DNA of 64,000 nt from Albula goreensis. Lineage: Eukaryota; Chordata; Actinopteri; Albuliformes; Albulidae. The stretch lies in the NCBI GenBank assembly GCA_022829145.1, contig CM040745.1, positions 26,480,406 to 26,544,405 on the forward strand, read 5' to 3'. Below, in pieces: positions 1-13,670 of this stretch (positions within the stretch are counted from its first letter, which is position 1; each line of letters begins with the position of its first letter). The position numbers and the translations under genes are program-made. The notes under the pieces are model-generated. The model worked only from the letters and a program-made list of their open reading frames with translations. It searched no databases and had not been told where the DNA came from.

Positions 1-3000
1 GCAGGGGGCAGAAGTGGGATGTCCCCGAACGTGTTCCTCACACCTTCCTCACATGTTTATGTGTCTGCCAGGAGGAGCAGCTCACCTCGCCCTGGGGCAC
101 AGTCAACACCTCTTCCCCACGTTCAGCTATGACAGCCAGGTTTCTCCTGATGCAATTCTGTTCCCAAATGAATGATCAGCTTAGAATAGCTGCACACTAG
201 GAATACAGGTAAACGGGAGGCACAGGCCTCTGAAGGGCTGTTATAATAATGTTTTTTTTCCTGTGTCACCAGTCAACACAGTAGAAAACTATGGAAATAT
301 ACAAAACCATTGAGTACAGTGTAAAGTATACTGTGAAGAACACAGTTTTTTGTTTTTTCACTAGTCAATACCAGCCAATTGAACACATGCTTGGATATAT
401 GTATGACCATACCCATCAGCAGCAAAACCCTTAATTTCCAGTACTGATGTTGCCTATCCAGCCTTCAAAGAACAACAGGGCAAGGTGACAGAGTCGGACA
501 GATAAGGAAGCATTTTATATAAGGTACAACTATGTCTGGCTAATATCCTTTCAGCAGCAGACAGATGTGTGCAGATGAGATGCAGTAATCCACATATAAA
601 GCTGTGTCTACGCTTGTTCCACTTGATTTAGTGTCAATTTCAGCTCTCTTGGTTGGAATGGCTTTGGAGGGAGGGGAGGGGAGGGGGCAGCTGTGGAGAT
701 TCAGTGACTGTCTGAAGTGCCAGCCTCCCTACAATCAGTGTTTTATCAAACATCAAAGACAGCTGCACCCGCTGTGAGTGTGGGGCTCCATTCAGCAGTG
801 CGTGCAAGCGTATGCCATACTGTATATGGATATGAATTTATACAAGGGCTCTCCGTATTATTGCTTCTTCAAAGGGTAGTAACTTGAAGAAAGAGGTCAT
901 GCATAAGGACAGCATCCAACTTGCAGTGGGTGTGGTCACCTACCATATGTTTCCTTTAAGTCTATCTGACAACATGCATCTAGCTTTCTCAGAGGAGGGA
1001 GGCAATTCTCTCCTCTGCCACAATTTCAAAGTACAATTACCTAAACTAAACAGAAAAGGGCCTTTGGAAGATGCTTTTTTCTGCTACAGAAACAATTACA
1101 CATCTATTTCAATTCGACACAATTCTACAAGACAACAAAGGAACCTGCAGGGAAAAAAGGAAACCAGCTGCTTCAAACTACTTTATTTATGTGAGACCAA
1201 TGTACTGAGCACCAATTCAAATCACAGATGCAAGGAAATTGTGCTCTGAAATTTGCAGATTCTCAGTTGGGTATCAAATCCAGATGTTGCCAATGGCAAC
1301 TGTGGCTAGCAGTCATTCCAAATGACACAGACGTGGGTGTGGCATCTTCCAAGAAGGAAAGAGATGTGTCTTATCAAAGCACCCTCACTGGTCAACACAA
1401 TCCCCCTGGTCAGCTTGCACAGTTTTCATATGAGGTATTTTGCTTTGGCTCATGTCTGTACAAGATCTAACGCTTGGAAGCAGCAGCTGACATTGAATGT
1501 TTTAGAGGAGAGTCTATGCCTGTCTTTGCTCTTTCAAACAGATCCTCCCATATAGAGACCTTTTTTTTGCTATCTATATTTTTTTTAAAATTACTAATGT
1601 TGATGGTTCTCCAGTTCTGGGTTTTCTGACAAAAAGGCAAATCCTCACAAATATTTATGTAGCAATAGAGTAATACTATACACAAAAAATTCCATAATGC
1701 ATGTGTAATTACAAGGGCTACAGCACCTAATGTGCCTAAGAATCTAATCAGCCATGTGATCAGTTGTTTTCTAAATTGCATTTTATGGAAAAACGTTTTC
1801 AGAAGTTTGAATGTATAGTATGTACTACAGCCTGAGTGCTGACCTAGCTCCATGTGAATCCCTTTAGGCAGCCAGTGTACCGCTGTGACATTGCACAAGC
1901 CCCATCCCCAGCCCACACACCATGCCGAGGGAAGCAGACACATGAAGCACACTTACACACAACCAGACACATTTTTCCTCAGCAGAATGAATGATGCAAG
2001 TTTGAAAAATCTTTTTTGCCATTAGTTTTTGTATTTCAGTGGCACATAAAGCCAGTATTTGCTGCATGGGGGGAATATAATAAAAATGTGAACATTAAGG
2101 GTCTGGTAATTCAAGTGGTTAGTATGTGCTGCAAGCTGAATCAGGTGTTCAGACTTACTGCTGAATTAAGTTTAGAATATTTAGAATATTGCCTTATAAA
2201 ATGGGATTCTTGAAGGCAAAACTATAAAAACTTTAATAATAGATTCTTTTACTAATAAGCAGATGAAAAAAATTCAACTTTGTAAAAAAAAAAAAGATGC
2301 ATTGAAATAATACTTGCTGTAAACATAATACTGTTTGTTTGATATCTATAATAGTTACCATTCTAACAGCATTCCCATTGCTTAGAACACAACTGCAGTA
2401 CTAAACATAACCCTAATCCTGGTCTGTTACATACATAATTACTCAAGATACTGAATGATATGTAATTGTGGAGTTGCACAATACTTGCTATTTCAAACGC
2501 CCCATTATTACTCTTAATGAAAAGTCAAGCTGCATGCATTTTTACGAATCCAGGACTAAAAACCAGGTAAAAAGATAATGCCTTGTTATTCCAAAACAGA
2601 CAATATATGACACAATTTAAAGTAAGCCTTTGCACTGAGGCAACACCTGGCCCTCCCATGATCCTGCCCTTCAGAAACTTTCAATTTTAAAATTCCATTG
2701 TCCTGAGGCAAAATGGCTCAGCAGAGGAGAGATAAAGAGAAAAAGCTAAAAGACATGGTATAAGTGTGGTTTGAGACAGGGCTTTGATGAGACCTGCAGT
2801 AAATCTTCCACTTTAAAATCACCACACAGACCTTGGTGGAAGTTTATGTGATGGCCAGAGAAGCCTTGATGGGCGTCTCAATAGTCCATCTACAGCACAG
2901 CAAAATCACAACCATGCAAGACTCACTATTGTTTAATTCACTGGGGTTTACTGTATAAGTAGCAATATACATTGCCTGACGAAGTATTCACCCTCTTGAA

Positions 3001-4212
3001 TTTTATTGTCTTAACATTTTTCATGGCCTTAGAGCTTGATATCATAAGACTACTGATTGAAAAACCAACTTTATATTGTCTATATATACATGCAATATAT
3101 CGTACATATTTCCATGTAACAGGTCCCACCATAACATATCTTAAGTATAAGAACTGCCTAACAGTATAAATGACTAATTTGGTACCTGTCATCTTAGCGT
3201 ACAATTAGAGTATACTGTGCAGGAACAGAATTTTTCTGTGCTTTAGTGAACAAGCCATGGATTACAAACAATGCTCATATACTTTTTTTTTTTATTAAAT
3301 CATTGCTACCTACTATTTTAAGGCTTGGAACATAATGACACTCTAAACAAGGTCTGAACCAATCAAAACCTCCTGGGGTAATTTTGGAGGTAATCCATGA
3401 ATTCAGGCAGGATTGAAAGTATTATGTATTGGAAGTCCACTTGTGATGTCAGGATAAGTCAGGTGGTAACCAGACAGCCCTTCAGATGATCAGAACATTC
3501 TCTGAGTCATGTTGTGTGAACTTCCAAAAATGAATTTGTACACACCCTAAAACCCAATGGGCTGTGTGCTGTGATTTCCAAAATATGGCCCTGAAAGACC
3601 TGGTTAAAGTGGCTGAAAAACAGGGGCTTGTTTATCCCCGCACTTGTGCAGTGGTGGCTATGTTGAAGCAGAGCACTTTGGATGATTTATCATGGATGCC
3701 ATCCACCCTCATGGTTCCTTTGTAAGGATGCATGAAAAACAATCTTTTTCATAAATAGCTTGTAGTCAATTACAATTGGGAAAATGCTTCATTGACTTTG
3801 GGTCAGTCTTTACACCCTGTAACCCATTTCTTAAGGAATTTTACATTGTTGCCTTAGGAGTACATTCTCCATATAGATGTGTCTGGGTGCATAGCGTCTT
3901 CTGCTCTCCCCCTGGGGCTGTGTATGACTCACACCAAGAGATCAGAAAGATCATATCTTGGCATCAACTGACTGCTTCATCTCTTTATCCTTCTTGCAGG
4001 ACATTGGCTCTGCGGCTCATTGGTCCGTGCATGGCAGCAGGACAGTATGGGTGATTGTGATCTGGTGCAGCTGGTGAGAATAATGGTGTCCTAATTGAAT
4101 CATGCTGCTCTCTCACATTTGCCACGTCCCCACAGTCTCCTTCCGCTCTTTTTAAACTCACTCAAGTCTATTCTCAAAGAATGTGTGTGTGAGTGTGTGC
4201 TGGTGTTTGCCA

Positions 4213-4850
4213 GTGGTGGACAAAAGCATGGAAATACCTAACAATATATGAATACCAAATAACTAATATGGGGTAAAGCCAACCTTCACCATCAGAACAG
4301 CTGTAATCCTCCATGGAATAAGTTCTGATTTGTTTGTCGTGGGATATGGAACCATTCTTCAAGAAGGAAATCCTCCCTCTCTTTGAAGGAAGAAGGAGGT
4401 AGAAATCTACATCAGACTTGGCACTCCAGAAATTTCCATTCTGACATGTAAATCTGGTGATTTTGTAAGCCATAGAAGTAATTTGACTTTCATCCAGGTG
4501 TTCATGAAACCAGTTACAGTGTTGTAAAAAAATACAATCATATTCACTGGCTGTTATACATGCAGAGCAATTATTGGAACCAGTTTCTCCCATGCAATGG
4601 CTGGCTCTGATACCACTGCAGATCCACCACTACCTTTAACAGTAGGTGAAAGACATTGTGAGTTGAAGGCTTTCTTGAGCTTTCTCCAAACATAATCCTG
4701 TTGAGATGCAGGAAAAATACTGAACATCCATCTATCTTATCAATGGGCTTTGACTTGCAATCACTATTCCTGCTCTCTATCTGTTTCATGATGAATGTTG
4801 TATTGAAAAACAATCCATGAATTGTTGCATTTCTTCATACTTTTTTCTAC
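4213..4850 (-). mobile_element. Degraded Tc1/mariner-like element (non-autonomous relic)
   Basis: The left end GTGGACAAAAGCATGGAAAT is the kind of terminus found on fish Tc1-like elements. A weakly matching inverted end occurs at about 4826-4848 (GCATTTCTTCATACTTTTTTC). Internally, the phrases AATCCTCCATGGAATAAG and GTGGGATATGGAACCATT followed by CTTCAAGAAG resemble the minus strand of Tc1 transposase-derived consensus sequences as I remember them. Minus-strand frames of 139 and 80 codons lie inside, but neither shows an intact DDE transposase. Limits and class are tentative. Confidence 0.5.
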
Positions 4851-7800
4851 ATACTCAATTTATATACACCAACATGTACAGTTCAGTTGGACAGTTCATG
4901 TCCAATGAAACTCACATTTTATAGTATTGGTGTAGTGCAAAAGATATCTCACAATATTCTTTATTGTCTGCCAGGCAACATTCACTTTTATCAAATCCAT
5001 TCAAATATTAATGTGTATTGCTATGATTGTTCACCTATTAACAGCCATATGACATTACTGGAACAATGTCATGTGAATCAATATCATGACAAGCAATTAT
5101 AACATGTTAGACTTCTAATATCCCTTGATACACACAATTCCAGAAGGAAAAACAAATCAATAATATTTCACAAATGTCACATTGCAGGGTTATTTGTGCA
5201 TGACTGTGTGCATGTAACAGGGTGGGCATGTGTGTTCTGCTTACCCACCTGTGTCAGCAAACTATTACTTTTTATTACTATTTCAATAGTGCTGCTAAAT
5301 CCACAATAAAACAGCTGTGCTTACCATTATAAGTGGCTTTGGTTGTACATTAGCTGCTTTGCGCTCAATCAAAATAGCAATACACCAGCTATGCTCCAGA
5401 CCACACCTTATTTTAAGCCCAACCAGAAGTTCATTTCCTTCTTTTTTAATGTTGCAGCTGAAAGGAAAATGACTAGTGCACAGATCTGAAAGGAGAAAAT
5501 CCACCAATGCTATCACCAAACGGCAAGTGGAAAACTGAATCCACAATGTGCATGATGGATTCACGTAATTGAGGCTTTTTAGTAATATGCAAGCTTTGCA
5601 AACTACAGGGAGTTGTTTGATTGTGTAATTTCTACTGCATTTGTTCTGATGCATGCTGATAGCATGTTGTGAACCATATATTATGAGTAATCTGCTTAAC
5701 TAATTGTTGACATCCTGCTCTGAATGGTGTATTCAATCTTCCTTACTTGAAACAGCATCAGCACAACTCAAAACTTCAGTTGAGACTCTACTACACAGCT
5801 ACATGAACAATGTGCAATGACAATGACACATATTGGTTAGGGAAATGTAGCTGTGGTTCCAATCCTGGTCAAGATACTGTTCTAGCCAAGCATAAAATTC
5901 ATATTTATTTTGTATTGCATCATTAAATATCAGAGCATGTTTTTCTGTTTCCCATGTACCCATGTAGATGATATTTGCTTTGTATATATCAGTAACTGGC
6001 TTTTTATGCTGAACATATTTTAGTTCATGTAATAACATACAGTAAAGGGGTTTACTATTTTCAAGATAACTTTGTTTCTGAAATATCTGAAATGTAAAGC
6101 TGAATTCATTCAATATGAAAACATACACAAGAAAGCATCTCTTGAGACAGAAATGCACAAAGCACTATCATGACCAGCTGTACAATTCACAGAGCTGGGG
6201 GAAGAGACACACTTTCAGAGTGTGATAACACCTCCTCCATATGTCATACACATCTCATATATAAGCCAAAACCTTGTATGCGATTCCAGATTAATGTTAC
6301 TGCAATTACTCTTATCAGCAGCACAATGAGCCTTGTGTTGGTATCCTATTCGCAGGAAGAATCAGAGATACCAGCTGTCATAAAATGGCAGTCTCCTTTC
6401 TTTAAACCATCATGCACGTCTGCGAAATGTGGCTGGTGACGTATGTCTCCCAGCACCTGCTCTGTGTGCCGGGGCTTCCTCTCACAGGTCTCCCTCACCA
6501 AATCCTTCCCAGCAACAACCTCTCACCCAGTCTGTTGCTTCCTCATCCTCCGGTATGTCCATCCATTTTATAACAACTGCTTCCACTTAAAACAACTAGT
6601 TTCTTTCATCTTTCTTTTTGTTAACGAGGATATGAATATTATACACTGACAGAGTCCGCTATTGTGCGTTTCCTGACTCCTCAAGATCAAATGCTGCTGC
6701 CAGCACTCTCTGTCGCGGCCCAGGCTCCTGGGGGCTGGGGGAGGGGGGACACCAGAATCAATGGCTTTGATGCATGGATGCTCAAGGAGATGTCTATATG
6801 GGCAGCTCAACGGCCCTCTGGGACCAGATGTCAGGAAAATAAATAAGCAAACACCAATGGGACATCAATAAATATGCCATCACTGTATCTCTCTGACAGG
6901 GGTTATTAGGTATATACAGTATTGAGGGATTAGGCTGTTTTGCAATGGGCACATGCTGTGCCAATAACTCAGCTGCTATTTTACTGAAGAAGTGAAGGCG
7001 GGCAGGCAAACGTGTCTATACGTTTTTCTTTCTCTTTCCCTCTCTTGGATGCCCCTATGCATTTCCCTTCAGAACTGAGTAGGCAACAGTAAGTTATGAC
7101 ACTGAACATGTTTGTGAAGGTATTCTCTCAGTGTTGATAAATGGAAGCTCTCTCCTTACATCATAAATGTTCTCTGTCATTGATTTCAATGTCATGTTTA
7201 TAATAAAAATGGTTTCACACTCTGTGAGTTTTGCGTCATAAATATTTGTCTCGTAAGCGTGTGACATTCCAGCTGCATATTCAGTTCCTTGTACTATAAA
7301 TAGCTGGGATAAACACTGGGCATCCAATGACGGATAACAGATGAAATGAATGGGTTTCTGCCTGGGTAACCCAGAAAAAGGAAAAGGAAGGTTATCCCCC
7401 TGATACGGCATTCATGCGCAATTGCTGCCATTTATCATCGTTGTGGTCAAGCCAATATGGCACCATGGGGCATGCTGACCATCGCAGGGACAGTCCCGTT
7501 TCTGATGAGTGCCACTAAAACACAGTGTGCCAAAAGAGGGGCATGCAATGTGTTTCACCTCATGCCAGCTTCAGATCTTCAAGGCATCAGCACGTGTGCA
7601 GACCTGGGATTTCCATATTAAAAACAACCTACCCTTAATCAGACAGATAAAGCAAGAAAAGAGAATTTACATGTGCATGTTTTTGCCAGAGTGCACTGAT
7701 GATGAGGTGTGCAAATATTAAACAATGTCATAAATATGGAGATAGGAAAGATTTCTTTTCAACATGGCATATGCCAGCACAGGGGCACCCTCTGCAAAGC

Positions 7801-10476
7801 AATCTGTCAAAAGAGGGAAGGGAAAAGGGAAAGATGCAAAGTGCATTTCATTTAGATTTCTTTAGATAGAGAAATTGTTTTCCTACAATTTCCAGTTTGA
7901 CCTTGTCTTTCCAACTTTTATTGCAAACAAAAGCCTCTTTTGATATAGTAACTGCAAAGTGACTGTTTCTCAGTCTTTCTGCCTGCAGACTATTTACTAT
8001 TAAACTGCTGTCATTACTCAGGAATGGTAAGAGCTGCTCGGTGGAATACTGCCTTGAAGCCACTATTTAAATGTGTCAAAGCGGTTTAAGTTGGGTTAGT
8101 CTGTCCTGTGGCAGTATGGCCGCTGTGTGTGTCAGTCAGAGAAAGATCCCAGACTTCTGAAAATAATAAGACCGCTGTACTATAGTCTGAGAAAGAGGGG
8201 TCATTTTAGCTCTCTTGGCCCCTGGTTAGGGTTGCCAAGCCGGCACTGATGAGTAACTTTGACCTTGTTGTTCATTAAAGCATGAAACTGGTCTCCCACC
8301 AGCACCCATTATCACAGACCCCTTCTGATATTGGCACTACATTGCAGATGGAAGAGGAATATGTTTGACATAATGAAGCTCACCTGAAGTCTGGTTTCTG
8401 CTTGCCATTAAGAATAATTAGAGAAGTTAAGTACATGGAAATAGAACAGCTGACATCATGTTTTGTTTGCCCCTGCAAAACATAACACTTCAAGGAGGAA
8501 AGAAGCTTTTCATTTGAATAGTACACAGTGTATTCCAAATTTGACTTTTAATATCACTTCAGCTGTCATGTATTTACTTTGGTCTGATATGTTGTATGTT
8601 ACATGCAAATAAAGTTTGGTTCATGTGTTGGTTCCTCCTGCCTTAATTACTTATTTCTTCCTAGAACGTCCATCTGATCCTTAGCTCACTGCCACTGTAT
8701 ACAGACTATTACAGCCCAACACAGAAGAGTTTTACAAAAGCAAAAATTCAAGACATACTAACATACCTACTATACTATATTTGTTTAGTTATTTGTGGGG
8801 AAAATGTCATGGCTCTAGCATAGTTTAATCTCAATGCACCCAATGTGTGTTTGCACAGTTTTACAACTGAGCGAGTTTGTAATTAACACCAGTGAAATGA
8901 TTTCACACAAAGCCATCTGTTGGCTGAGGCAACAGGACTGCAGAAAGAAACCATCCGCTTTCCACTGAGAAATTAACTTGTTTGAAGTCCTGGATGTACA
9001 AGTGTGATAAAATCATATAGCTACCTCTTGCATTTACAGTTCCACTTATTTGTGTAATCAATGTTCCTTCTCGGGAAATTAAAATCTGAATTTATTTCGG
9101 AAAATAAAACTTGAATATGGCACCTGACAAATATAAGTGTGTAATATAGTTAAACATTAGATGGACAGATCCTGGCATGTTGAGACTGGCACTGATGGAT
9201 GCTTTAGCTACCAAAGCTGGATGGGGATAACTATTAGCAAACTGTTAGCAACTCCAAAAACAGCATGATATCCTCTTTAGAGAGTGAGCAGTGATTGGAC
9301 AACTGATGACACAGTGATTGGCTGGTGCTGTAAATTCTGTATGTATAAATCATGTGGTGGATTTGACTTATTGTTTCCACAATGAACTGAAATTCTGTCC
9401 AAGAGCCATACTTGTATTCAACCCTATGAGAAATACAGGTGTGGACACAGCTTATGTTTATAAAACCTTTTATAACTGCATTTTTCGAGTGCTTCTTCCT
9501 TCCTGCTCTCTTCCATGAAACAACTCTGTGTGTATGTTTACCAACCCATTATTTGTACTGCATTTTCCAAATATTGTTATTGGGGTGAATCGACTTCCAA
9601 TATCACCAAGGCCCTTATGCTCCAAAAAATAAAGTAATTAGATATTTGTATTATTTCATTTAACATTTTGAGTCAGAATTTCTTCTCTTATAACTAAGAA
9701 GCAAACCAACATTTATCAGTTCCCCACTAATAATCTAGTCAATAATGGCAATTTCCTCTGTGCTGCCTGTGTTCATGGCCGTTTGGTTTATTTAATATTT
9801 TCATGTGTAGTACTTTAAAATTTTCTTAAATGAATATGCGTGTCCTCAATTAACAGGTGGCCACACCAAGAAGCTATGCAAGCCCAGGACCCTAAATACA
9901 ATGTGCGATGTAGTATGATTCCACCCACATAGTTAACCTGTGCAAAAATGTCCCATTCCTCAGTTTCTGATGCATGAGCTGTACTGCTTTTTTATGATTT
10001 CTGGAAGAACGTAACAGAATAAGGAGGACGTGAATAGTAGGAGGAAATATTTAATATTTAAAACCTGTTATACTGAGCCGTTCAATAAATTATATACAGT
10101 AGGTCAGAGTACAAATCCCAAATGACTTATAAACTGTGAAAATCTATGGAAACCAGTTCATGTGTAAAAAATAGAGGGGAAACTGCTGGTCATTGTGTGG
10201 TTCTGCAACCTTTTATTAAAATATAAATGGAATTTTAAAATATTAAACAATTTTTATGTTTACCCATCTGTATGCAAAAACAATTGCATTTCACATATTT
10301 AAATATCTTTTCCTACTTGGTAAAATGAGTGTAGAATTATTGGAGGAAATCCTTTATCAATTATTGAACAGGAATTATCTGCCCTTGTGCACAGCTGAAA
10401 ATAGCTTATACTGCCTAAACAAAAGATGCTGACTGAGTGCTCCACAATTACTCCTAAGATTATAAACTATATATAA

Positions 10477-10480
<4 letters not shown>

Positions 10481-10531
<51 letters not shown>
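10481..10531. repeat. (AC)25 microsatellite
   Basis: Perfect AC dinucleotide array, preceded by an AT-rich stretch (tatatataa), in intron 3. Confidence 0.97.
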
Positions 10532-10533
<2 letters not shown>

Positions 10534-13500
10534 AACTTATTTGTCTGTAATAATAAAGATGACGCATATCAGGTATTTAAAATAAAACTCACTATTTTCT
10601 TCAAATACAATAAAACACATCCTTTAAATGTTTGTACAACCGTACAAAGGATGATTAAAACAGCAATGCCTAAAAATGGCCTTGATTATAATTCTGCATT
10701 TTCTTTAAAAACCATAGAGGAATAGAAAACACATTTCACACAGGAAACTATGAGATGCAATACATTGACTTATTGATATGGATGATTGTCAGTGCAGTGT
10801 GCACTGAGCGTGTAAAAGAGAAAGACTGAAAAATCTTCCATCGTTTCAGCTGGATTTTAAACCCAATTTGAATTAGTCTAAAATGTATTGTTGTGTTTAG
10901 GTAATCCACACAGGAATTGAACAGTAATTCAAGTGAAATCTGGAGGCATGCTGAGTGCACATAATGGCAAATATACTGCAGCGTCGCATTCAGAGCAAAA
11001 ATGGCACAATAGCGGGAACAAAACTACCCTTGATTCTTCACTCCTCCTTTCCAGTGGAAAAAGGAGTGATTTTGTTGCCATTACCACGGTGATTCAGACA
11101 GGAAGAAACAGGGAGGGCAGTGTGTGGGTGTGCCCTGAGAGTTGATTATGAACCCCCATTAGTGCAAAAATAAGCAGTCGATTGTGCAGCGAGGCTTCTG
11201 AATGAGCGAGCGAGACCAGAGCATGTCAATCCGCTCAGTGTTCGGGAGGGGCCCTCTCAGGCCCTGCCTCTGCCTGCCACAAGCACTCCAGCTCCATCAA
11301 TGCCTTTCAGTTTCCGGGGAAGAGCCCACGCTCCTGTTTACTGCCCCAGAGAGGCGCTCATTAAAGCGCCTCTCACATCTCTGCTTCTGCCTCTCAATAA
11401 CTTCATTTCCAGGGTATTTCTCCTAAATTTTTTAAGAGTGCAAACAAAAATATTTGATGATGAGCAGTAATACACAGTAATACACATTTAACCATAAACA
11501 TTTAGTCGTGCATCTCAGCTGCTGAATGCTTCCAGACATATCAGGATGTAATACATTCTAATACTGTAAATTGTGGAGATATGTTACAGACATGGAGCTA
11601 CGCTCTTAATGACTTTCATTTACCCAAAAGGTGAAAATGGAAGCAACTTGGTATTGTCCTGTAATTTTAATTATGTTATGCTGCTCACAGTATGCAATGT
11701 ACACACACCACACCATCCTCACACAAACTATGCAATAAGCTACTGTACAAACAAAGCACTCAGCAATCAAATCGCCATATATTCTAGCGCAATTCTCCTT
11801 GCTGTAAGTCCTATATATTCCACACAATCTCATCTGTATAGTACACCCCAGAATGTCTGGCCTCTGGGCCATGTAAGAAGAAGTACCTGCCTCCCTTTAA
11901 CATGAGGATCTATGTTTTGTGTTGTGGTGAGTCACTTCCTATGGCAGTGGTCCTGCTAATGGGTGCCTAAGATGTATGTAGTTTTGGTAGTTGTGTTGTG
12001 TTTCCCTAGGCTTGTGGTGTTGTTTTTTAAGGGGAAAGTCAGGCAAACAGATCATTCACTGCTGTTCCACGACAGAGACTACAGCATGGGGGGAGGGGCA
12101 TACAAATTTCCCCTATTGATACTGCCCCTGGAAACAAAACAATGGGAAAAAGGTGTGTATAACTGAAATTGTAAAAGAGATGGAATATGTATTTTATATT
12201 ATTCATTCAACACCTGACTATCCTACACACTACACTCACCAAAAAAAAGTTGAGTCACTGCCTTGAACGTACCTACTCAGGACGTTGGGACATTCAGACA
12301 CATTTAGTTTAGCCTTGCACTTTCCCAATGGCTCCCCTGAAAGCCTGTAATTGCATATTGAAATTACTGTGATACACCTGTTTTTAAATTCATGTTATTT
12401 CAATGTTGAGGTCCATGGTTGCTATGGTAATCACATGAGTTACATGTGCTGGTCAATGTTTAGCCAGTGCCTGACAGCAGGGTGATTGCTCATCTGCCCC
12501 TAATACACTCAGCAGTTTGCCAGGCCCCTTAGGGAAAGAAACGGAGACAGTGCATGTTCTCTCATGGCAGAATGTTTACGTGGGGTGCATACGCAATAAA
12601 CAAGAAAACCCAGTACCTATTCCATAGGCTTTCATGTGCTTCACTGTCTTTGCAATCTTCATTTGTTCACTAATCAGAGTAATGGTGTATGATATTGAAA
12701 TTATGTGTCAATGCCTTTTCCATAAGTTTGCAGTTTATCTTATGAGATGGAAAATTTAGGTTGCATCCAATTTGTAAAAAAAAAAATTAAGAAGTAGTAT
12801 TGAATTTTCTTCATTACCTGAAAGGTAATTAACCTATATATAATGTAAACTTACAGTAAATTTATTTCCTCTTTGCACATATTTTGTATGAATGACGTAG
12901 CTTCAGGGAAAGCATGTCTATCTACAATAAAACCATGCATGCTACAACTCCATTCATACACATGTGCAAAATGATTTATCTGCCATGGAAATGAGAGTAG
13001 CTCCATTTATGTGACTAATGGCTATTTAAATGATAAACCTCTATATCTGCAAACATGCTGAAATAGCTTCCCATACAAAATAGGCCATGAATTATAAAAA
13101 TAAAGACAAAGGTGTTTCACTTGTTTCGCCTGCTCCTGTATGTGTTACAGTGCAAGCAGTATTACAGATAAGAATGAATCACCCCCTCTGCTGTCAGAAA
13201 CCTTCTGAAGGGCGCCTATGGCTGTTCTCTAAAATGTTTTACTCATTTAGCAGAAGTCTTTGTGAGAATTGATACCTGACCAATATCAACTCTTTATCTC
13301 GCAATTTCAGTCTGTGACTGTAAAATTTAGTATTTTAAATGTCTGGGAGAAAAACAGCAGACATTTGGAAATGAACCCTGATGGACGTTTAATTGGATGC
13401 AAAAGCAGAATCCAGTAAACCTGCATGACAACAGCAGCTGCTGATTCATTCATGTTCAGGACTATGTTTCTAATCAGATGCTTTCCCAGGGTTCCTGTAC

Positions 13501-13566
13501 AGAACTACACCTTGGGGCCCTTTAAGATGAGTTTCTGTCACTGTGAGAGGCAGCAGGGCGACTTAC

Positions 13567-13670
13567 TGATGTGTACAGATGGCCTTCTCCATTCATGGCG
13601 ATGTACAACCCTGTCTTCACGGACTGAATAGCAACAACTCGAAGACCCACAGGGATGAGGTTGAACAAAG
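13567..13670 (-). CDS. fgf14: fgf14 exon 3 (104 bp, beta-trefoil core)
   Basis: Third fgf14 coding exon. It completes a Ser codon from exon 2 and then encodes [20 protein letters not shown] followed by [14 protein letters not shown]. This is the [18 protein letters not shown] block and the FGF core YIAMN-EG-LY motif. The length of 104 bp is canonical for FHF exon 3. It starts in phase 1 and ends in phase 0, ready to join exon 4 (Glu-Leu-Phe-Thr-Pro in other FHFs), which is not in the window. The acceptor is TTTTTCAG|CTTTG and the donor is ACATCA|GTAAGT. Two substitutions fall at positions that are Gly and Tyr in the mammalian FHFs I recall (IQG to IQS, EGY to EGH). The reading frame is intact, so I read this as a functional exon. 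Confidence 0.97.

Larger units (their letters stand above)
1..13566 (-). other. fgf14: fgf14 intron 3, 5' part (continues beyond the window)
   Basis: This stretch begins with a consensus GTAAGT donor at 13566-13561 (minus strand) and runs off the left edge, so intron 3 is at least 13.6 kb. I searched it on the minus strand for exon 4 peptide (FTPECKFKESVFENYY, GRAWFLGLNKEG) and saw nothing matching. It is A+T-rich with a (CA)25 tract at 10481 and a Tc1-like relic at 4213-4850. Open frames up to 161 codons (minus strand 1467-1952) show no family resemblance and are treated as chance. Confidence 0.85.

Noticed and set aside
1467-1952. 161-codon minus-strand frame
   Set aside because: Its translation is low in charge pattern and motif content, resembles no family I know and includes a T-rich stretch. 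Likely chance.
2965-3010. Tc1-like terminus (TTGCCTGACGAAGTATTCAC)
   Set aside because: It resembles the TGCCTTGC-AAAGTATTCACCC ends of fish Tc1 elements, but I could not find a matching inverted end or internal sequence, so it is not listed as an element.
1-13566. Exon 4 or 5 of fgf14
   Set aside because: I read the minus strand for FTPECKFKESVFENYY, GRAWFLGLNKEG and KKTKPAAHFLPKP-type peptides and found none. They most likely lie beyond the left edge.
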